Assembly: GCF_004802635.2 (NCBI RefSeq)
Contig: NZ_CP046052.1
Coordinates: 3,162,001 to 3,226,000, forward strand
Length of the DNA: 64,000 bases
From: Methylocystis heyeri
GTDB taxonomy: Bacteria; Pseudomonadota; Alphaproteobacteria; Rhizobiales; Beijerinckiaceae
Reading direction: 5' to 3'
Positions within the stretch are counted from its first letter, which is position 1. The number at the start of each line of letters is the position of its first letter. Shown in pieces: positions 35,710-46,997 of this stretch. The notes below the pieces were generated by a model that saw nothing but the letters and a program-made list of their open reading frames with translations, did no database searches and was not told where the DNA came from. The position numbers were made by a program, and so were the translations under genes.

Positions 35710-37173
35710 ATGAAAACTTTTCTGGATTGGTCGGCCTACGACACCTACGGCATCGGCGACGCCTATTCCGGCATTCCCGCGACGGGGGGCAATTACGCCA
35801 AGGCCGTGGCGGTTTGCATGCACAGCCGCGACTGCCAGAAGACCGCAAAGGGCGTCATGTGCCCGAGCTACCGCATCACCGGCGACCGCAAACACTCCAC
35901 CGAGGCGCGCGTCGCCGCCTTCAAGGCGGCGCTCAACGACGGCGACGGCGACGCCTCTGCGGTTCGGACGGAACCGGAAAGACGCCGAAGCTTCCTGTTT
36001 GAACGTGTTTTCTTCACGCGAACCGGGATCAGCTTCGCTCGAAAACACTCCAAGAGCGCCTTCGCCGATCCCCGCCTCGACGAAGCGATGGATCTCTGCG
36101 TCTCCTGCAAGGCCTGCAAGAAGGAATGCCCCAGCGCCGTCGACATGACGCTGATCAAAACCGAATATCTCGCCCAGCGCCACGAGGTGAAGGGCGTGCC
36201 GCTGCGCACCCGGCTCTTCGGCGGCGTGCCGGAGTGGGCGGGGCGTCATCGCCCGCTGCTGCGCCTCGCCATCCGCCTGCGCAACCGCCTCTGGCCGATA
36301 GCCCGGCTCGCGGAAAAAACCCTCGGCATAAGCGCCCGCCGCGTGATCCCCGAGCCCGCGCCGCAGGCTTTTTCGCACAACGCGCCGATGAGTGAGGCCG
36401 CGGCCGCGCGGGGCGAGGTCATCCTTTTCGTCGACACCTTTTGTCATCATTTCGACCCTCACATCGCGGAAGCCGCCCTGGAGGTTCTGGAGCGCGCCGG
36501 CTACCGCGTGCGCATCGCCCGTCCGGCCCCGACGGATGCGGAACCCGATCGTCCGCTCTGCTGCGGGCGCACTTATCTCACCACCGGCATGGTGGAAAAA
36601 GCGCGGGGCGAAGCCAAACGGGTGCTGGAAGCGTTCCGAGGCGAGATCGCCGCCAAGACGCCGATCGTCGGACTGGAGCCTTCCTGCCTGCTGTCCTTGC
36701 GCGACGAGCTCTACAGCCTCGGCCTCGGCCCGGAGATCGGAGACCTCGGCAAGCAGCTCTACCTCTTCGAAGAGTTTCTCTCCCGCGAGCATCAGAACAA
36801 CGGCCTGCGGCTCGATCTGAAACCCTCAAACCTGCCGAAGGCGCTGGTGCATGGCCATTGCCACCAAAAGGCCTTCGGCGCGATGAAGGCGACGCGCAAG
36901 GTTTTGAGCTGGATTCCGGGCTTTGCCTATGAAGTCGTGGAAACGAGCTGTTGCGGCATGGCCGGGAGCTTCGGCCTGGAGGCCGAACATTTCGAAGCCT
37001 CGATGCAGATGGCCGAGCTCGCGCTGCTGCCCGCGGTGCGCGCCGCGGCGGAAGACGCGCCGCTGATCGCCAACGGGTTTTCCTGCCGCCACCAGATCGA
37101 ACACGGCAGCGGGCGTAAGGCGAGACATATCGCCCTGGTGCTGCGGGACGCTCTCGCCGGCGTCGCGCCCTGA
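35710..37173 (+). CDS. Fe-S oxidoreductase with 4Fe-4S and two CCG domains (GlpC/GlcF-like)
   Basis: 487 aa. N-terminal Cys pattern CMHSRDCQKTAKGVMCPSYR, then CVSCKACKKECPS (4Fe-4S, about 134-147), then two CCG domains (CCGRTYLTTG and HCHQK...ETSCCGMAG). This equals the C-terminal half of FAD-linked D-lactate/glycolate-type dehydrogenases, whose FAD half is normally fused or adjacent; none is seen here. Between residues ~80 and ~115 an in-frame insert (repeat at 36001-36055) separates two parts that are normally joined (ALN.. and FADPRLDEAMDLC). ATG at 35710 chosen because the homologous region starts there. Partner and substrate unknown. Confidence 0.85.
   Translation: MKTFLDWSAYDTYGIGDAYSGIPATGGNYAKAVAVCMHSRDCQKTAKGVMCPSYRITGDRKHSTEARVAAFKAALNDGDGDASAVRTEPERRRSFLFERVFFTRTGISFARKHSKSAFADPRLDEAMDLCVSCKACKKECPSAVDMTLIKTEYLAQRHEVKGVPLRTRLFGGVPEWAGRHRPLLRLAIRLRNRLWPIARLAEKTLGISARRVIPEPAPQAFSHNAPMSEAAAARGEVILFVDTFCHHFDPHIAEAALEVLERAGYRVRIARPAPTDAEPDRPLCCGRTYLTTGMVEKARGEAKRVLEAFRGEIAAKTPIVGLEPSCLLSLRDELYSLGLGPEIGDLGKQLYLFEEFLSREHQNNGLRLDLKPSNLPKALVHGHCHQKAFGAMKATRKVLSWIPGFAYEVVETSCCGMAGSFGLEAEHFEASMQMAELALLPAVRAAAEDAPLIANGFSCRHQIEHGSGRKARHIALVLRDALAGVAP
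36001..36055. repeat. dispersed palindromic repeat inserted in frame within a coding sequence
   Basis: GAACGTGTTTTCTTCACGCG continuing with AACCGG and GCTTCGCTCGAAAACACTCC is the common Rhizobiales dispersed repeat (ends GTGTTTTC and GAAAACAC are inverted). It is open in the frame of the Fe-S protein and adds about 20-30 residues. Related degenerate copies lie at 41319-41367. Confidence 0.65.
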
Positions 37174-37233
37174 AAGCGGGCTCAGCCCGGCCTTTACGGT
37201 CTCCATATGATTTCGCCTCTGTTTTGCGGATAT

Positions 37234-37284
37234 GGAGCATGTTCCCAAAAAGTGCGAAGCGGTTTTTGGAAAGGAACATGCTCC
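37234..37284. repeat. palindromic intergenic repeat
   Basis: GGAGCATGTTCC (37234-37245) and GGAACATGCTCC (37273-37284) are perfect 12-bp inverted arms around AAAAAGTGCGAAGCGG-TTTTT. This belongs to the widespread Rhizobiales GAGCATG repeat family. It lies downstream of the Fe-S protein gene. Confidence 0.8.
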
Positions 37285-37521
37285 GTCAATGAGATTTGGA
37301 GCGCGTTCGACTGTGTTTAAACCGAACGCGCAGAGGGCTGCGCCCGAATTTGGAGGCGCCGAAATCGGCCCACAAGCCGGCGCGCGCGAAGCCGAAGCTG
37401 CGACAAAATCGCCTCCCCTGCTGGTCGGGCGGACTGTAGCGCACTAACATTAAAAGCTGGAGCGGGCCTTGATCGCGCAGGGCCGCTTGGGGTTACGGCT
37501 TGCGGACGGTTCGAGGGGGCT

Positions 37522-38352
37522 ATGATGGAGCAGCCGGCGGTCACCAGCATCCTGCACCCGACCGATTTCTCGCAAAGCAACAATACGGCCTTCGTTCACG
37601 CGCTTCGCCTTGCGGTTGCGACGCGTTCGGCTTTGCATCTCTTTCATGTCGACGACCGCTCTGGTCCGGCGGACGCGGAAGGCTTCCCGAACCCGTCGGA
37701 GGCCCTGGCCCGGTGGAAAATGCTCGAGCCCGGCGCCGCCCCTGCGGAAATCGAGTCGAAGCTCGGCGTGAGGCTGATCAACGCCAAGACCGAAGCCAGC
37801 GACGTCGCCCAGGCCGTGGGCGGCTACGCCGAGCAGCATAATTGCGACCTTCTGGTGCTGATGACCCACGCCTTGAGCTGGCTGGAACGCATGTTCATCG
37901 GCTCGCTCGCGGAGGCCAGCGCGAGACTGGCGCATGCGCCGGCGTTGTTCCTGCGCGAAGGCGACGACGGATTCGTCGATAAAGCCACCGGCGCCATAAG
38001 GCTCCGACGCGTGCTGATGCCGGTCGCGGCCGAGGTTGGTCCCATGCACGCCTGGGGCGTCGCCTCCAATCTGGTGCGGCTGCTCGAGCCCACTGCTGAA
38101 TTCCGGGTCGTTCATGTCGGCGAAACCCTGCCGACCTTCGGCAATCTCCTGCCCCATGTCGAACTGCTGAGCGGACCGGTGCTCGAGACGATCCTGGAAA
38201 TCGCCGACCAGAGCCCTCCGGATCTGATCGTCATGGCGACGGCGGGCCACCGAGGCCTGTTCGACGATGTCAGAGGCAGCACGACGGAAAGGGTGTTGCG
38301 CGAAGCTCCCTGCCCGGTTCTGGCGATACCGGGCAAGCAATACCGCGTCTGA
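37522..38352 (+). CDS. tandem universal stress protein (UspA family)
   Basis: 276 aa with two Usp domains. Domain 1 starts ILHPTDFSQSNNTAFVHALR; domain 2 runs from about residue 150 and has the ATP-binding pattern ATAGHRGLFDDVRGSTTERV followed by APCPVLAIPG. Such tandem proteins bind ATP and act in stress adaptation. Stand-alone gene; no regulatory site recognised beyond the palindrome upstream. Confidence 0.9.
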   Translation: MMEQPAVTSILHPTDFSQSNNTAFVHALRLAVATRSALHLFHVDDRSGPADAEGFPNPSEALARWKMLEPGAAPAEIESKLGVRLINAKTEASDVAQAVGGYAEQHNCDLLVLMTHALSWLERMFIGSLAEASARLAHAPALFLREGDDGFVDKATGAIRLRRVLMPVAAEVGPMHAWGVASNLVRLLEPTAEFRVVHVGETLPTFGNLLPHVELLSGPVLETILEIADQSPPDLIVMATAGHRGLFDDVRGSTTERVLREAPCPVLAIPGKQYRV

Positions 38353-38899
38353 CGGAAGGTCGTGAACTCTGGCCGCAACGTGGGTGTTCAGCTATATATG
38401 GCGGCGTTGCGGTTCCGGGTGGTCGAAAGACAGCCACTGCTGTCAGTAATATCGCAACTCTGCATTTTACAGTCGGAAATTCCGAACCCCACATCAACAG
38501 GTTGATTATCCGGATTTGATCTCGCGCCGCACCGCCTCAAATGAGTCATATTCAGGTAATATCTGCGCCGACAGGTATATTTCTCTCGAAACGCGAATCC
38601 AATGGTCACGTAAAAGTCTGCACTGCCTCGATTTTTGCGATTCCAGTTTGCATAGTATATTTATACGGTTATGAGATTTACATCTTAATACGATACGTTT
38701 TCGTCCCATTGCAGCCTTGACAGGGTTTGAGGCCTGGATAATTCTTAAATATACGTTAGTGGTAGTTCGTCGGCATGAGGAACAGCGAGGCGATTTCGCC
38801 GGCCGGCGGGGCCGGCCTCGCGGCGTCATAAGCGGTTGATTCGATATCCAAAGTCGGTCGGCGTCGATGATCGGCGCCTGGTCGCGTTGGGAGGAAGAA
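38353..38899. other. 547-bp intergenic region, AT-rich, no gene seen
   Basis: The stretch between the UspA gene and the secreted-protein gene is clearly richer in A/T than both neighbours (for example 38555-38760) and has no credible open frame with a ribosome site. It probably contains the promoter of the secreted protein and may hold foreign or regulatory DNA. No inverted repeat of note was recognised. Confidence 0.5.
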
Positions 38900-40696
38900 A
38901 TGCGAAAGAACTTTGAAAAGAATATCTTTGGCGTGACGGCGGCCACTCTCCTGGCGGCCGTCTGCGGGACCGGAACCGCACAATCGCAGGAGGCGATCAC
39001 CGGCGCGCCTCTCGACGTCTCGAGCGTGCGCGGCGGACCTGCCTCCGCCGGAGCCGCGCGGCAGGTGATATTGCGGGACCTGCCCACCATCACCGCCGCA
39101 AACCCCGGCCCGGTCAAGAAAGCGTGGCGGCCGAAGACGGTTTTTTCCGCCAGCCAATTAGCGGCGATCAAAGCGCAGGCCGCGCTCCCGGGCGCAAATC
39201 CGGCGGCGACGACGCTGTCCGGAGAGCCGACGCCGCCGTCCGACGGGATCACGCCCAATACCCCAGGCGCCAGCATAAGCTTCGAAGGGGACGCCGAGTT
39301 CGAGCTCTGCAGCGGCTGGACGCCGGCGGATCAGGCTCTGGCGGTCGGCGACGGCCCCAGCCCGGTGCTTCAGGGCGTGAACCAATGTCTGTCGGTCTGG
39401 AGCATAAGCGGTTCCCGGCTGCTCGGCCCGAAGAACCTCTATGACTTCTTCAACCTGCCTTCGGGCACTTTTATGAGCGACCCGCGCGCGCTCTATGATT
39501 TTTACAACCACCGCTTCATTGTCACCGCGCTCGACAGCGATAGCGGCAACAGCAATAATTACGACATCGCCGTCAGCGCGAGCGACGATCCCACCGGCGG
39601 CTGGTACACTTGGAGATTGTCGGTTCCGAGCGCGAGCCGCGCGCTTCCCGACTATCCCCGCGTCGGCCAGGACCGGGCGGCGACCTATCCGATCGGTTCG
39701 GGCACGGCCTATCCCGGCGCCATTTATCTGGCGTCCAACCTCTTCTCCAACGACACCGGCCATTTTCTCAACGAGGAATGGCTGATATTGCCCAAAGCCG
39801 CGATGTACAACGGCCAGGGTTTTAGCTTCTGGTACATCTTCAACACGCAGTGGGACGGACATCCCACCGACACCACCCAGCCGGTCAACGTCTGGAGCCC
39901 CTATGACAATCCGCGCGCCGAATATCTGATCGGATCGCGCAACTTCTTCTGCTCCTCCGGCTGCAACGGCCTCGCCGTTTGGGCGATTTCAAATCCCTTC
40001 GGATTTGTGTCCGGAGGACCGAGCCCGGAGCTGTCGGCTTACGTATTGGGCACGGGGAACAACTATTCGCAGCCGCCGAATGCAACCCAGCCCGGCGGCG
40101 CCAACACCATCGATTCCGGCGACCTTCGCATCTCGGGCGAGGCGACCTATCTCTCGGGCTCGATTTACGCCGCCATCGCCCCGTCCAACGGAGCGGGCGG
40201 AGTGCAATCGATCCTCTATCGCGTCCAGCCGTCACTGAACGCCAATGACTCGAGGTGCACCGGCTCTTACACCAATCTCTGCCCCCAGGTCACAGGGGCC
40301 AGAATGCTGAACGAGACGGTTCTGAACTACGGCGGCACGAAGTCGGCCTTTTATCCGGTCCAGCAGCCGGATCTCGAAGGCAATGTAACGACCGTATTCT
40401 CCTACAGCACCACCGCCTACTATCCCAGCCTCGCCTATATTTCGCAGCGCGCCTCGCAAACGCCGGCGACCTTCGCCGACAACGGCATCTTCCTTGCGAC
40501 CGGGCAGGCCTATTACAGCCAGGGCCGGTGGGGCGATTACAACGCCGTCGCCCCGGCGGGCGTCGCCTATCTTCCGGGCGACGGACATGTGCCGGTCACG
40601 CCCGGCATGGCCTTCTCCGGCATGTATGCCGGCGGCAGCAACAACTGGCGGACGAGGATCGGCTACAGCAAGTTCACCAGCGCCGCCCAGCCTTGA
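38900..40696 (+). CDS. large secreted protein, unknown, probably beta-propeller-like
   Basis: 598 aa. Sec signal peptide (ATLLAAVCGTGTAQSQ) at residues ~10-30, then a Pro/Ala-rich linker to ~125. The body has repeated Trp/Tyr/Asp-rich strands (DQALAVGDGPSPVLQGVNQC, RALYDFYNHRFIVTALDSDS, YDIAVSASDDPTGGWYTWRL, GRWGDYNAVAP) that look like propeller blades, with paired cysteines (CSSGCNG, CTGSYTNLC) suited to extracytoplasmic disulfides. Similar proteins are known as hypothetical secreted proteins. ATG with GAGGAAG upstream. No enzyme motif recognised. A strong terminator follows at 40790. Confidence 0.75.
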   Translation: MRKNFEKNIFGVTAATLLAAVCGTGTAQSQEAITGAPLDVSSVRGGPASAGAARQVILRDLPTITAANPGPVKKAWRPKTVFSASQLAAIKAQAALPGANPAATTLSGEPTPPSDGITPNTPGASISFEGDAEFELCSGWTPADQALAVGDGPSPVLQGVNQCLSVWSISGSRLLGPKNLYDFFNLPSGTFMSDPRALYDFYNHRFIVTALDSDSGNSNNYDIAVSASDDPTGGWYTWRLSVPSASRALPDYPRVGQDRAATYPIGSGTAYPGAIYLASNLFSNDTGHFLNEEWLILPKAAMYNGQGFSFWYIFNTQWDGHPTDTTQPVNVWSPYDNPRAEYLIGSRNFFCSSGCNGLAVWAISNPFGFVSGGPSPELSAYVLGTGNNYSQPPNATQPGGANTIDSGDLRISGEATYLSGSIYAAIAPSNGAGGVQSILYRVQPSLNANDSRCTGSYTNLCPQVTGARMLNETVLNYGGTKSAFYPVQQPDLEGNVTTVFSYSTTAYYPSLAYISQRASQTPATFADNGIFLATGQAYYSQGRWGDYNAVAPAGVAYLPGDGHVPVTPGMAFSGMYAGGSNNWRTRIGYSKFTSAAQP

Positions 40697-40789
40697 GTCG
40701 AAGCAAGGCGCGCATCTTCCGCTGAGGCGACGGAAAGAAGTGCGCCCGAAGAGAGAGAGCGCCGGCTCCGAAAAGCCGACGCGAGCGAA

Positions 40790-40816
40790 CCCCGCCGTTC
40801 TGCGGCGGGGTTTTTG
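40790..40816 (+). terminator. intrinsic terminator
   Basis: CCCCGCCG-TTCTG-CGGCGGGG followed by TTTTTG: 8-bp GC stem with a T-run. It ends the secreted-protein transcript and lies just before the convergent rhodanese gene. Confidence 0.9.
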
Positions 40817-40869
40817 TTTGTTTGCCTCCGCACGGGACTGCTCCTGCGCGCCTGTCTTTCGTCATGCGC

Positions 40870-41211
40870 TCACGCCACGCTTCCGCCGCGGGCCCGCCAC
40901 CCTCCCGTGCCCGGCGCATAGTGGCATATGTCCTTGCAACCGGCGTCGATGGCCTGACGCAAGGCTTTTGCGGAGCGACCGCCCGCCTGGCAGATCAGAA
41001 CGATGGGCTTGCCCTTCGGAAGCTGCGCCGGCGAAAAGCTCGAAAGCGGCATGCTGATCGCTCCCGGGACATGGCCCGCAGCGTATTCCTGAGGTTCGCG
41101 GACGTCGACGATCGATCTGCTCTTGTCTGCGACGACGCGCGCGAAATCGTCATGCTCTATGGTCGGCGCCGCGCCTCCGGAAATCTGCGAAAGAATGCTG
41201 CCCAGCGACAT
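40870..41211 (-). CDS. single-domain rhodanese
   Basis: 113-aa sulfurtransferase with IVDVREPQEYAAGHVPGAI and active-site Cys74 in LICQAGGRS. The active loop CQAGGR is the form found in rhodanese/YgaP domains of sulfide-detox operons. It lies on the left arm of the BigR-type cluster, 218 bp after the AhpD-like gene, and probably moves sulfane sulfur made by SQR. No signal peptide, so cytoplasmic. Confidence 0.93.
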   Translation of the reverse strand: MSLGSILSQISGGAAPTIEHDDFARVVADKSRSIVDVREPQEYAAGHVPGAISMPLSSFSPAQLPKGKPIVLICQAGGRSAKALRQAIDAGCKDICHYAPGTGGWRARGGSVA

Positions 41212-41318
41212 TTGTTTCTCCTTGGTTTGGAGCGCATTCGCATCACGACACGCGCTTGCTACGAAATTGCGCTCCGGCTTTGTGATTTCCGCTCCAACGC
41301 GCGCTCAACTTCTGCCTT

Positions 41319-41367
41319 AACGCGTGTCCCACCCCGAACCGGCTTCCGCTTCGGCTGGAAACGCTCT
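41319..41367. repeat. dispersed repeat (degenerate copy)
   Basis: AACGCGTGTCCCACCCCGAA then CCGG, GCTTCGGCTGGAAACGCTCT: same family as the repeat at 36001-36055 (CGAACCGG core, terminal GTGT.../...GAAACGC arms). It lies between the rhodanese and AhpD-like genes. Confidence 0.6.
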
Positions 41368-41764
41368 AGCAAACTCAGGGCCTTCCCATTGTCCGATGGA
41401 GGAAGAGGCCCCAGTCCCGTTCGGGCTTATCAAGCCGCCGTAGCTTTAGCCTGGGCGAACTGGTCGAAGGCCGCGAGCGCATGGCTCGCGTACATCGCGG
41501 AGGGACCCGCGCCCATGTAGATCGCCATGCCGAGCGTCTCCAGGACTTCCTCGCGCGTCGCGCCCTTCTCGACTGCGGCCTTGCTGTGGAAGGCGATGCA
41601 ATCGTCGCAGCGGGTGGAGACGCCGATCGCGAGCGCGATGAGCTCCTTGGTCTTGGCGTCGAGCGCCCCGGTCGCGCTCGCCGACATCGCCATCGCGCCG
41701 AAAGCCTTCATGACGTCGGGCGCGCCGACCCGCAGATTGCGAACGTCGGCGGAGAGGAGCTTCG

Positions 41765-45024
<3,260 letters not shown>

Positions 45025-45028
<4 letters not shown>

Positions 45029-46020
45029 GGGCTCACCGCCACATCGCCTTCTTTGAGGCCCGAAAGAATTTCAATCTGTTTTCCACGAAGCTCGCCGGTC
45101 TGGACGGCCACTTCGCCATTGTTGGCGAGCCGCACGAAATCGACCCCAGCGCGCCGGTAGACCGCCTCGCGCGGAATGAAAATCGTGTTGCGCTTTCCGG
45201 TTGGAACGTAAACCCGCGTCCGTTCGCCGACGAAATAATCTCCGAGCCCTTCGACCTCGACGTCGGCTATCACGCGGCCACCCTTGATTTCGGGATAGAC
45301 GATGCGCACGCGCCCGCTCGCGCGCTGCCCTCCGGCGTCTTCTTCGACGCCGCGTCCGCCGATCTGCACCTTGTCGCCGGCGCGCACAAACTTGGCGTGG
45401 CGCTCCGGCAACTCCAGCCGGAGGATGTAGCGATCCTCGGCCACGGTCGCGATGGTTTCGCCGGGCATCACCACGCGCCCGACAGCAGCCGGAACCGTGA
45501 GCACGCGGCCGTCCGCGGAGGCGATTACGCCGCCTTCGACCGCCTGCTGCTCGATCACGCCGCGGTCGTTCTTCATAGCCGCCAGAGTCCGCTCGGCGAC
45601 GTCGAGCGCCGTCTTGGCCTGATCGAACAGAACCTTGGTGGTGACGCCGCGGGACAGCAGATCCTTGGCGCGATCGAAATCGGCCTTGGCCTTGTCCCGC
45701 TGAGCCTGCTGCGAGCGAATGCGCTGATCGAGCGCCTGCGTCTGCAAGAACAGCTTTTCGTCGGTGACCTTCGCGATTTCCTCGCCGGATGAGACTCTGT
45801 CTCCTTCCTTGATCTTCAAGGATGATACGGTGCCGCCGATACGAGCGCGGAGCGCCAGAAGATGCACAGGCTCGACCGTTGCGACCACGGCCTTGAGGTC
45901 GTCCGCCGTTTCCATCCGCACCGGTATTTCCCCGGCCAAAGCGAGCTCGCCTGCGAGGCCGAACGCCAAGAGGATGACCCTCGCGCAGACCTCGACCGGA
46001 ACTTTGAATCCCTGTGGCAT
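45025..46020 (-). CDS. RND periplasmic adaptor (membrane fusion protein)
   Basis: 331 aa with a signal peptide (VILLAFGLAGELALA), barrel-sandwich hybrid (GGTVSSLKIKEGDRVSSGEE), alpha-hairpin (QALDQRIRSQQAQRDKAKAD to ERTLAAMKNDRG), and a beta-barrel. It is the first gene of the left operon, divergent from the arsR-type regulator with a shared promoter region of about 58 bp containing a palindromic operator. Confidence 0.93.
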
Positions 46021-46044
46021 CGCCCCTCCCTCGAAAACCGTTTG

Positions 46045-46065
46045 ACATATATATTCGTAATATGT
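46045..46065. promoter_or_regulatory. palindromic operator of the BigR-type repressor
   Basis: ACATAT-ATATTCGTA-ATATGT: perfect 6-bp inverted arms spaced by 9 bases, AT-rich, in the 57-bp gap between divergent adaptor and repressor genes. It is similar in style to the AT-rich dyads bound by BigR/SqrR. One site could repress both arms. Confidence 0.7.
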
Positions 46066-46077
46066 AATTTAGCAAGC

Positions 46078-46467
46078 ATGAAATTACACGAGTTCGCCGC
46101 CAACGCCACGCAAGCCGAGGCATTCCTGAAGGCGCTGAGCAACCGGCACCGGCTGATGATTTTGTGCGAACTGAGCAAGGGCGAGCGCCAGGTAGGCGAA
46201 CTCCTCCAGACGCTCGATCTGCCTCAGTCGTCGCTGTCCCAGCATCTTTCGCGGCTGCGCAGGGACAAGCTCGTCACGACGAGGCGGGTGTCGCAGGCGA
46301 TCTTCTATTCGCTGGCCAATGGAAAGGTCGTGCGAATGATCGATCTCCTCGACGAATTGTTCTGTTCGCAAGGCTCGCCCGACGGCAGGCCGCTTCCCGC
46401 TTCACGGGCCGGCGAAAAGGCGCGTTGCGGACTGAGATCGGTTGGATCGAAAGGACAAACGAGATGA
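46078..46467 (+). CDS. bigR: ArsR-family persulfide-sensing repressor (BigR/SqrR type)
   Basis: 129-aa winged-helix repressor: ALSNRHRLMILCELSKGERQ, recognition helix LPQSSLSQHLSRLRRDKLV, wing TTRRVSQAIFYSLAN. Cys30 (ILC) and Cys96 (LFC) are 66 residues apart, exactly the spacing of the sensing pair in SqrR (41/107) and BigR (42/108), which form a di/tetrasulfide with persulfides and then release DNA. ATG at 46078 chosen by homology; a longer upstream open frame is not needed. Genes on both sides (SQR, DUF2892, rhodanese) are known targets of this type. Confidence 0.92.
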   Translation: MKLHEFAANATQAEAFLKALSNRHRLMILCELSKGERQVGELLQTLDLPQSSLSQHLSRLRRDKLVTTRRVSQAIFYSLANGKVVRMIDLLDELFCSQGSPDGRPLPASRAGEKARCGLRSVGSKGQTR

Positions 46468-46664
46468 GCATCGATCGCATTGTCATGGCCTTCGCGGGGG
46501 TCATGATCCTCGCCAGCCTCGCGCTCGCGCAGTTTTTCGGCCCGGCCTGGCTGCTCCTCGCAGCCTTTGTCGGCGCCAATTTGTTGCAGGCGGCCTTCAC
46601 GGGCTTTTGCCCGCTCGCTCTGATCTTGAAGAAATTCGGCTGCAAGCCCGGCGCGGCTTTTTAA
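46464..46664 (+). CDS. DUF2892 inner-membrane protein
   Basis: 66 aa, ATGA overlap with the repressor. Two transmembrane segments (MAFAGVMILASLALAQFF, LLLAAFVGANLLQAAFTGF) then CPLALILKKFGCKPG. This is the YgaP C-terminal membrane domain type that usually accompanies a rhodanese. Cys46-type FCPL and GCKPG are typical. Likely role in sulfur export or membrane anchoring in sulfide detoxification. Confidence 0.88.
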   Translation: MSIDRIVMAFAGVMILASLALAQFFGPAWLLLAAFVGANLLQAAFTGFCPLALILKKFGCKPGAAF

Positions 46665-46710
46665 CGCCGGGTCGCACATCGCTCTACGCCTGATCTCATC
46701 TGAGGGAGAT

Positions 46711-46926
46711 ATGACAATGAACATGACCAGAAACGTAGGCGCCGTCGACCGCGCCGCGCGCGTCGTCATCGGCCTCGCGCTGCTCGCTTATGCGCTCAAA
46801 TTGGGAATGCCCGAAACCGGCTGGAACTGGGTGGGTTGGTTCGGGTTGATTCCCCTCGTCACCGCGCTGGCGGGCGTATGTCCTCTCTACAGCGTCGTCG
46901 GCCTGAGCACCTGCCCGCGCCGCTGA
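46711..46926 (+). CDS. second DUF2892 inner-membrane protein
   Basis: 71 aa. It begins MTMNMTRNVGAVDRAARVVI with the typical NVG..DR..R motif of DUF2892, two transmembrane segments, and the end GVCPLYSVVGLSTCPRR, matching the CPLY motif. 46 bp after the first DUF2892 gene and 71 bp before SQR, in the same operon; GAGGGAG ribosome site. Confidence 0.88.
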   Translation: MTMNMTRNVGAVDRAARVVIGLALLAYALKLGMPETGWNWVGWFGLIPLVTALAGVCPLYSVVGLSTCPRR

Positions 46927-46997
46927 GGTCGAATAACGTCGGGGCGCTTCGGCGACCCCGAACCAAAAAGAGTGACTAAAATGGAAGAGAAACGCTC

